A stretch of DNA of 64,000 nucleotides from Rallus limicola (Eukaryota > Chordata > Aves > Gruiformes > Rallidae), in contig JAKCOZ010000021.1 of assembly GCA_022605955.1 (NCBI GenBank), positions 17,100,161-17,164,160 of the forward strand. Direction: 5' to 3'. Shown here piece by piece: positions 54,846 to 64,000 of this stretch (position 1 is the stretch's first letter; every line of letters begins with the position of its first letter). The translations under genes were made by a program, and so were the position numbers. The notes under the pieces are model-generated. The model was not told the DNA's origin and did no database searches. It saw only the letters and a program-made list of their open reading frames with translations.

Positions 54846-57800
54846 CCATTGCAGTTTTGGCAGCTTGGCTGGCTCTGGTTTAGGTGTGTGTCAGCCGGTG
54901 TAGCCAGGGTGGTGGGCAGTTAGCATGGCTAACTGTGTGTGTGTGTGAAATGTTTTTATTCCAAACCTAAGACCTTAGACTTGAGTAAACCTTCTACAAC
55001 AAACGCAGCCAGGGGATTTTCAGTTGATCTTCTGCTGGCCCAGGAGTTTCTTTGTCTCCTGGTGCTGGCTGCACTGAGAGTTGACTGTTGTGACTGCACG
55101 CCTTTGCCCGCCATGGGATGGCAGCGGGGAGAGTTGCTTGAGTGCCCTGACCTCTCCGTGCTCCGCGCTAAACAGCAGCATAAGCTCTGGAACTGTGCAG
55201 TGAGGAGATGGCATCGGGGGGACTTGCCTCGGCGTGGCCACCCCTATGTGACGGAGCTAAGGCGAACTATTGGTCAAGGTAAGAGAATGGAGGGTGGGGA
55301 ATGGGTTTTGGCAGTTCCTTGTCCTGTGACTTTGGCTTTTGCTTTGGCAGGCTATGCGGGCAGCATCGGTGGGACACTGCGACCGGTGCGAGCGCGTCGA
55401 GAAGGTGAAGCCATCGTCTTTGTATCAGGCTAGTCATGCAGCTTGTGCGTTTGTGATGGGCTTGTCTCACGTGGTGTGCCTGGGTGTTTTGGTGGTGGAA
55501 AGTGTAGCGTGCTGTCCTTAGTTTTGTTGCAAGGCAGGGGATTTTGGAAATCAGCTCTTGGAATTCATTCTAATACGCAGTGGGGACGGGGTTATGAATC
55601 TGTATCTTTGGAGAGAGTAGAACGCAGCAGAACTGGCACGTAAGTGGGTGCGTCTGCAGCGGATCGGTCGTCCCTTGTGCACCCAGCGCTGAACCGTGAC
55701 AACGAGCAACAAATGGAATCCCCCACCTGATGTGCAGTCGCTTTGGACTGATGGCAGGCTGCAGCTGTGTGATGGTAGGTATGGCAGTCTCAGTCATTTG
55801 CACGCTTGCTGTCAAGCGTGTGGTTGCGCTCTCCCTTGCTGTCAAGCACGCTCTCTTTTCCACACTTTTCTCTTTCGGTCCCCCATTCTCCTGCCCGCTG
55901 CTTGTAGGCCCAATACAGCGACTGGAACCCTGATGCTGTTCTGAGTCTTAACTGTGTTCCTGAAGGGTCTGGAAGCCCTGGTCCCACCAAAGCACCTAAT
56001 TGGACATGCCTCAGGAGTTAAGCCCAGCCGCCCCCAGCCACCCAGAGCAATCTGAGGTGGGTTGGAACGCAAGGGGGTTTAACCTCTGCCAAATTAGTCT
56101 ACCTGGTGGTGGATTGTGACAGCCATCTGCCTTGGGATCGTAGGGCTTGCCGTGCGCCGTCTTGGACTGATGGCCCATTGCAGTTTTGGCAGCTTGGCTG
56201 GCTCTGGTTTAGGTGTGTGTCAGCCGGTGTAGCCAGGGTGGTGGGCAGTTAGCATGGCTAACTGTGTGTGTGTGTGAAATGTTTTTATTCCAAACCTAAG
56301 ACCTTAGACTTGAGTAAACCTTCTACAACAAACGCAGCCAGGGGATTTTCAGTTGATCTTCTGCTGGCCCAGGAGTTTCTTTGTCTCCTGGTGCTGGCTG
56401 CACTGAGAGTTGACTGTTGTGACTGCACGCCTTTGCCCGCCATGGGATGGCAGCGGGGAGAGTTGCTTGAGTGCCCTGACCTCTCCGTGCTCCGCGCTAA
56501 ACAGCAGCATACGCTCTGGAACTGTGCAGCGAGGAGATGGCATCGGGGGGACTTGCCTCGGCGTGGCCACCCCTATGTGACGGAGCTAAGGCGAACTATT
56601 GGTCAAGGTAAGAGAATGGAGGGTGGGGAATGGGTTTTGGCAGTTCCTTGTCCTGTGACTTTGGCTTTTGCTTTGGCAGGCTATGCGGGCAGCATCGGTG
56701 GGACACTGCGACCGGTGCGAGCGCGTCGAGAAGGTGAAGCCATCGTCTTTGTATCAGGCTAGTCATGCAGCTTGTGCGTTTGTGATGGGCTTGTCTCACG
56801 TGGTGTGCCTGGGTGTTTTGGTGGTGGAAAGTGTAGCGTGCTGTCCTTAGTTTTGTTGCAAGGCAGGGGATTTTGGAAATCAGCTCTTGGAATTCATTCT
56901 AATACGCAGTGGGGACGGGGTTATGAATCTGTATCTTTGGAGAGAGTAGAACGCAGCAGAACTGGCACGTAAGTGGGTGCGTCTGCAGCGGATCGGTCGT
57001 CCCTTGTGCACCCAGCGCTGAACCGTGACAACGAGCAACAAATGGAATCCCCCACCTGATGTGCAGTCGCTTTGGACTGATGGCAGGCTGCAGCTGTGTG
57101 ATGGTAGGTATGGCAGTCTCAGTCATTTGCACGCTTGCTGTCAAGCGTGTGGTTGCGCTCTCCCTTGCTCTCAAGCACGCTCTCTTTTCCACACTTTTCT
57201 CTTTCGGTCCCCCATTCTCCTGCCCGCTGCTTGTAGGCCCAATACAGCGACTGGAACCCTGATGCTGTTCTGAGTCTTAACTGTGTTCCTGAAGGGTCTG
57301 GAAGCCCTGGTCCCACCAAAGCACCTAATTGGACATGCCTCAGGAGTTAAGCCCAGCCGCCCCCAGCCACCCAGAGCAATCTGAGGTGGGTTGGAACGCA
57401 AGGGGGTTTAACCTCTGCCAAATTAGTCTACCTGGTGGTGGATTGTGACAGCCATCTGCCTTGGGATCGTAGGGCTTGCCGTGCGCCGTCTTGGACTGAT
57501 GGCCCATTGCAGTTTTGGCAGCTTGGCTGGCTCTGGTTTAGGTGTGTGTCAGCCGGTGTAGCCAGGGTGGTGGGCAGTTAGCATGGCTAACTGTGTGTGT
57601 GTGTGAAATGTTTTTATTCCAAACCTAAGACCTTAGACTTGAGTAAACCTTCTACAACAAACGCAGCCAGGGGATTTTCAGTTGATCTTCTGCTGGCCCA
57701 GGAGTTTCTTTGTCTCCTGGTGCTGGCTGCACTGAGAGTTGACTGTTGTGACTGCACGCCTCTGCCCGCCATGGGATGGCAGCGGGGAGAGTTGCTTGAG

Positions 57801-60800
57801 TGCCCTGACCTCTCCGTGCTCCGCGCTAAACAGCAGCATAAGCTCTGGAACTGTGCAGTGAGGAGATGGCATCGGGGGGACTTGCCTCGGCGTGGCCACC
57901 CCTATGTGACGGAGCTAAGGCGAACTATTGGTCAAGGTAAGAGAATGGAGGGTGGGGAATGGGTTTTGGCAGTTCCTTGTCCTGTGACTTTGGCTTTTGC
58001 TTTGGCAGGCTATGCGGGCAGCATCGGTGGGACACTGCGACCGGTGCGAGCGCGTCGAGAAGGTGAAGCCATCGTCTTTGTATCAGGCTAGTCATGCAGC
58101 TTGTGCGTTTGTGATGGGCTTGTCTCACGTGGTGTGCCTGGGTGTTTTGGTGGTGGAAAGTGTAGCGTGCTGTCCTTAGTTTTGTTGCAAGGCAGGGGAT
58201 TTTGGAAATCAGCTCTTGGAATTCATTCTAATACGCAGTGGGGACGGGGTTATGAATCTGTATCTTTGGAGAGAGTAGAACGCAGCAGAACTGGCACGTA
58301 AGTGGGTGCGTCTGCAGCGGATCGGTCGTCCCTTGTGCACCCAGCGCTGAACCGTGACAACGAGCAACAAATGGAATCCCCCACCTGATGTGCAGTCGCT
58401 TTGGACTGATGGCAGGCTGCAGCTGTGTGATGGTAGGTATGGCAGTCTCAGTCATTTGCACGCTTGCTGTCAAGCGTGTGGTTGCGCTCTCCCTTGCTGT
58501 CAAGCACGCTCTCTTTTCCACACTTTTCTCTTTCGGTCCCCCATTCTCCTGCCCGCTGCTTGTAGGCCCAATACAGCGACTGGAACCCTGATGCTGTTCT
58601 GAGTCTTAACTGTGTTCCTGAAGGGTCTGGAAGCCCTGGTCCCACCAAAGCACCTAATTGGACATGCCTCAGGAGTTAAGCCCAGCCGCCCCCAGCCACC
58701 CAGAGCAATCTGAGGTGGGTTGGAACGCAAGGGGGTTTAACCTCTGCCAAATTAGTCTACCTGGTGGTGGATTGTGACAGCCATCTGCCTTGGGATCGTA
58801 GGGCTTGCCGTGCGCCGTCTTGGACTGATGGCCCATTGCAGTTTTGGCAGCTTGGCTGGCTCTGGTTTAGGTGTGTGTCAGCCGGTGTAGCCAGGGTGGT
58901 GGGCAGTTAGCATGGCTAACTGTGTGTGTGTGTGAAATGTTTTTATTCCAAACCTAAGACCTTAGACTTGAGTAAACCTTCTACAACAAACGCAGCCAGG
59001 GGATTTTCAGTTGATCTTCTGCTGGCCCAGGAGTTTCTTTGTCTCCTGGTGCTGGCTGCACTGAGAGTTGACTGTTGTGACTGCACGCCTTTGCCCGCCA
59101 TGGGATGGCAGCGGGGAGAGTTGCTTGAGTGCCCTGACCTCTCCGTGCTCCGCGCTAAACAGCAGCATACGCTCTGGAACTGTGCAGCGAGGAGATGGCA
59201 TCGGGGGGACTTGCCTCGGCGTGGCCACCCCTATGTGACGGAGCTAAGGCGAACTATTGGTCAAGGTAAGAGAATGGAGGGTGGGGAATGGGTTTTGGCA
59301 GTTCCTTGTCCTGTGACTTTGGCTTTTGCTTTGGCAGGCTATGCGGGCAGCATCGGTGGGACACTGCGACCGGTGCGAGCGCGTCGAGAAGGTGAAGCCA
59401 TCGTCTTTGTATCAGGCTAGTCATGCAGCTTGTGCGTTTGTGATGGGCTTGTCTCACGTGGTGTGCCTGGGTGTTTTGGTGGTGGAAAGTGTAGCGTGCT
59501 GTCCTTAGTTTTGTTGCAAGGCAGGGGATTTTGGAAATCAGCTCTTGGAATTCATTCTAATACGCAGTGGGGACGGGGTTATGAATCTGTATCTTTGGAG
59601 AGAGTAGAACGCAGCAGAACTGGCACGTAAGTGGGTGCGTCTGCAGCGGATCGGTCGTCCCTTGTGCACCCAGCGCTGAACCGTGACAACGAGCAACAAA
59701 TGGAATCCCCCACCTGATGTGCAGTCGCTTTGGACTGATGGCAGGCTGCAGCTGTGTGATGGTAGGTATGGCAGTCTCAGTCATTTGCACGCTTGCTGTC
59801 AAGCATGTGGTTGCGCTCTCCCTTGCTCTCAAGCACGCTCTCTTTTCCACACTTTTCTCTTTCGGTCCCCCATTCTCCTGCCCGCTGCTTGTAGGCCCAA
59901 TACAGCGACTGGAACCCTGACGCTGTTCTGAGTCTTAACTGTGTTCCTGAAGGGTTGGGAAGCCCTGGTCCCACCAAAGCACCTAATTGGACATGCCTCA
60001 GGAGTTAAGCCCAGCTGCCCCCAGCCACCCAGAGCAATCTGAGGTGGGTTGGAACGCAAGGGGGTTTAACCTCTGCCAAATTAGTCTACCTGGTGGTGGA
60101 TTGTGACAGCCATCTGCCTTGGGATCGTAGGGCTTGCCGTGCGCTGTCTTGGACTGATGGCCCATTGCAGTTTTGGCAGCTTGGCTGGCTCTGGTTTAGG
60201 TGTGTGTCAGCCGGTGTAGCCAGGGTGGTGGGCAGTTAGCATGGCTAACTGTGTGTGTGTGTGAAATGTTTTTATTCCAAACCTAAGAGCTGAGACTTGA
60301 GTAAACCTTCTACAACAAACGCAGCCAGGGGATTTTCAGTTGATCTTCTGCTGGCCCAGGAGTTTCTTTGTCTCCTGGTGCTGGCTGCACTGAGAGTTGA
60401 CTGTTGTGACTGCACGCCTCTGCCCGCCATGGGATGGCAGCGGGGAGAGTTGCTTGAGTGCCCTGACCTCTCCGTGCCCCGCGCTAAACAGCAGCATAAG
60501 CTCGGGAACTGTGCAGGGACGAGATGGCATCGGGGGGACTTGCCTCGGCGTGGCCACCCCTATGTGACGGAGCTAAGGCGAACTATTGGTCAAGGTAAGA
60601 GAATGGAGGGTGGGGAATGGGTTTTGGCAGTTCCTTGTCCTGTGACTTTGGCTTTTGCTTTGGCAGGCTATGCGGGCAGCATTGGTGGGACACTGCGACT
60701 GGTGCGAGCGCGTCGAGAAGGTGAAGCCATCGTCTTTGTATCAGGCTAGTCATGCAGCTTGTGCATTTGTGTTGGGCTTGTCTCACGTGGTGTGCCTGGG

Positions 60801-63800
60801 TGTTTTGGTGGTGGAAAGTGTAGCGTGCTGTCCTTAGTTTTCTTGCAAGGCAGGGGATTTTGGAAATCAGCTCTTGGAATTCATTCTAATACGCAGTGGG
60901 GACCGGGTTATGAATCTCTATCATTGGAGAGAGTAGAACGCAGAAGAACTGGCACGTAAGTGGGTCCGTCTGCAGCGGATCGGTCGTCCATGGTGCACCC
61001 AGCGCTGAACCGTGACAACGAGCAACAAATGGAATCCCCCACCTGATGTGCAGTCGCTTTGGACTGATGGCAGGCTGCAGCTGTGTGATGGGAGGTATGG
61101 CAGTCTCAGTCATTTGCACGCTTGCTGTCAAGCATGTGGTTGCGCTCTCCCTTGCTCTCAAGCACGCTCTCTTTTCCACACTTTTCTCTTTCGGTCCCCC
61201 ATTCTCCTGCCCGCTGCTTGTAGGCCCAATACAGCGACTGGAACCCTGACGCTGTTCTGAGTCTTAACTGTGTTCCTGAAGGGTTGGGAAGCCCTGGTCC
61301 CACCAAAGCACCTAATTGGACATGCCTCAGGAGTTAAGCCCAGCTGCCCCCAGCCACCCAGAGCAATCTGAGGTGGGTTGGAACGCAAGGGGGTTTAACC
61401 TCTGCCAAATTAGTCTACCTGGTGGTGGATTGTGACAGCCATCTGCCTTGGGATCGTAGGGCTTGCCGTGCGCCGTCTTGGACTGATGGCCCATTGCAGT
61501 TGCTGCAGCTTGGCTGGCTCTGGTTTAGGTGTGTGTCAGCCGGTGTAGCCAGGGTGGTGGGCAGTTAGCATGGCTAACTGTGTGTGTGTGTGAAATGTTT
61601 TTATTCCAAACCTAAGACCTTAGACTTGAGTAAACCTTCTACAACAAACGCAGCCAGGGGATTTTCAGTTGATCTTCTGCTGGCCCAGGAGTTTCTTTGT
61701 CTTCTGGTGCTGGCTGCACTGAGAGTTGACTGTTGTGACTGCACGCCTTTGCCCGCCATGGGATGGCAGCGGGGAGAGTTGCTTGAGTGCCCTGACCTCT
61801 CCGTGCCCCGCGCTAAACAGCAGCATAAGCTCTGGAACTGTGCAGCGAGGAGATGGCATCGGGGGGACTTGCCTCGGCGTGGCCACCCCTATGTGACGGA
61901 GCTAAGGCGAACTATTGGTCAAGGTAAGAGAATGGAGAGTGGGGAACGGGTTTTGGCAGTTCCTTGTCCTGTGACTTTGGCTTTTGCTTTGGCAGGCTAT
62001 GCGGGAAGCATCGGTGGGACACTGCGACCGGTGCGAGCGCGTCGAGAAGGTGAAGCCATCGTCTCTGTATCAGGCTAGTCATGCAGCTTGTGCGTTTGTG
62101 TTGGGCTTGTCTCACGTGGTGTGCCTGGGTGTTTTGGTGGTGGAAAGTGTAGCGTGCTGTCCTTAGTTTTGTTGCAAGGCAGGGGATTTTGGACATCAGC
62201 TCTTGGAATTCATTCTAATACGCAGTGGGGACCGGGTTATGAATCTGTATCTTTGGAGAGACTAGAACGCAGCAGAACTGGCACGTAAGTGGGTGCGTTT
62301 GCAGTGGATCGGTCGTCCCTTGTGCACCCAGCACTGAACCGTGACAACGAGCAACAAATGGAATTCCCCACCTGATGTGCAGTCGCTTTGGACTGATGGC
62401 AGGCTGCAGCTGTGTGATGGTAGGTATGGCAGTCTCAGTCATGTGCACGCTTGCTGTCAAGCGTGTGGTTGCGCTCTCCCTTGCTCTCAAGCACGCTCTC
62501 TTTTCCACACTTTTCTCTTTCGGTCCCCCATTCTCTTGCCCGCTGCTTGTAGGCCCAATACAGCGACTGGAACCCTGACGCTGTTCTGAGTCTTAACTGT
62601 GTTCCTGAAGGGTCGGGAAGCCCTGGTCCCACCAAAGCACCTAATTGGACATGCCTCAGGAGTTAAGCCCAGCCGCCCCCAGCCACCCAGAGCAATCTGA
62701 GGTGGGTTGGAACGCAAGGGGGTTTAACCTCTGCCAAATTAGTCTACCTGGTGGTGGATTGTGACAGCCATCTGCCTTGGGATCGTAGGGCTTGCTGTGC
62801 ACCGTCTTGGACTGATGGCCCATTGCAGTTTTGGCAGCTTGGCTGGCTCTGGTTTAGGTGTGTGTCAGCCGGTGTAGCCAGGGTGGTGGGCAGTTAGCAT
62901 GGCTAACTGTGTGTGTGTGTGAAATGTTTTTATTCCAAACCTAAGAGCTGAGACTTGAGTAAACCTTCTACAACAAACGCAGCCAGAGGATTTTCAGTTG
63001 ATCTTCTGCTGGCCCAGGAGTTTCTTTGTCTCCTGCTGCTGGCTGCACTGAGAGTTGACTGTTGTGACTGCACGTCTCTGCCCGCCATGGGATGGCAGCG
63101 GGGAGAGTTGCTGAAGTGCCCTGACCTCTCCGTGCCCCGCGCTAAAAAGCAGCATCAGCTCTGGAACTGTGCAGCGAGGAGATGGCATCGGGGGGACTTG
63201 CCTCGGCGTGGCCACCCCTATGTGACGGAGCTAAGGCGAACTATTGGTCAAGGTAAGAGAATGGAGGGTGGGGAATGGGTTTTGGCAGTTCCTTGTCCTG
63301 TGACTTTGGCTTTTGCTTTGGCAGGCTATGCGGGCAGCATCGGTGGGACACTGCGACCGGTCCGAGAGTATCGAGAAGGTGAAGCCATCGTGTCTGTATC
63401 AGGCTAGTCATGCAGCTTGTGCGTTTGTGTTGGGCTTGTCTCACATGGTGTGCCTGGGTGTTTTGGTGGTGGAAAGTGTAGCGTGCTGTCCTTAGTTTTG
63501 TTGCAAGGCAGGGGATTTTGGAAATCAGCTCTTGGAATACATTCTAATACGCAGTGGGGACGGGGTTATGAATCTCTATCATTGGAGAGAGTAGAACGCA
63601 GCAGAACTGGCACGTAAGTGGGTGTGTCTGCAGCAGATCGGTCGTCCCTTGTGCACCCAGTGCTGAACCGTGACAACGAGCAACAAATTGAATTGCCCAC
63701 CTGATGTGCAGTCACTTCGGACTGATGGCAGGCTGCAGCTGTGTGATGGGAGGTATGGCAGTCGCAGTCAGTTGCACGCTTGCTGTCAAGCGTGTGGTTG

Positions 63801-64000
63801 CGCTCTCCCTTGCTCTCAAGCACGCTCTCTTTTCCACACTTTTCTCTTTCGGTCCCCCATTCTCTTGCCCGCTGCTTGTAGGCCCAATACAGCGACTGGA
63901 ACCCTGACGCTGTTCTGAGTCTTAACTGTGTTCCTGAAGGGTTGGGAAGCCCTGGTCCCACCAAAGCACCTAATTGGACATGCCTCAGGAGTTAAGCCCA
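54842..64000 (+). repeat. Right satellite array, part 2
   Basis: This continues the interrupted monomer (231 bp before the element plus 1,102 bp after, minus the 4-bp duplication, gives 1,329). Further monomers start at 55944, 57273, 58602, 59931, 61260, 62589 and 63918 (cut by the window edge), all 1,329 bp. Variant types run 8-9-8-9-10, then 15-like, then one whose 5' half resembles monomers 17/18 and 3' half resembles monomer 13. The array continues beyond the window. Confidence 0.96.

Overview
This is eukaryotic, non-genic, repeat-dominated DNA, almost certainly from a bird. The best taxonomic clue is a complete endogenous retrovirus at 48065-54841. Its LTR opens TGTCCTGGTTTCAG and continues with a GATAGAGTTAATTT block, which I recognise from memory as typical of class III (ERVL-like) elements of neoavian birds, passerines included. 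No bacterial-style operon, tRNA, rRNA or CRISPR array is visible. I recognise no intact host protein-coding gene. Satellite arrays of this size suggest a heterochromatic region such as a pericentromere, a microchromosome or a sex chromosome; the sequence alone does not say which.

Layout. (1) 1-27325: head-to-tail array of a 1,329-bp satellite, about 21 monomers, with length variants of 1,040 and about 1,360 bp. It ends in a rearranged boundary monomer that carries about 310 bp of gene-like sequence missing from every other monomer. (2) 27326-29779: AT-rich, then pyrimidine-rich low-complexity sequence without a gene. (3) 29780-31500: 74/76-bp minisatellite. (4) 31501-34787: mostly unrecognised sequence with a decayed 20-23-bp tandem repeat, a 17-G run, a possible ERV-derived stretch, and a TATA-box/leader/splice-donor arrangement near 34144-34280. 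(5) 34788-42810: six copies of a 13-mer, then almost 8 kb of T-tract satellite (CCG plus T7-T10, interrupted by GAGTCCCCTCGCC-type spacers) containing a perfect 51-copy 25-bp array. (6) 42811-64000: the 1,329-bp satellite resumes in mid-monomer and runs to the window end, interrupted only by the retrovirus.

The retrovirus inserted into one satellite monomer. Removing the element and one copy of the 4-bp target duplication (TGGC) restores a monomer of exactly 1,329 bp. The two 588-bp LTRs look identical by eye, the primer site matches tRNA-Lys(CUU), and gag and pol are both open. They lie in the same frame, separated by one UAG followed by a short hairpin, which suggests expression by stop-codon readthrough. 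There is no env.

The least expected features are in the satellites. Every full monomer carries well-formed intron-like modules. The boundary monomer may preserve part of the sequence from which the satellite arose. Monomer variants recur in the same order in both arrays (for example variants 8-9-10 on the left and 8-9-8-9-10 on the right), showing duplication and conversion across more than 40 kb.
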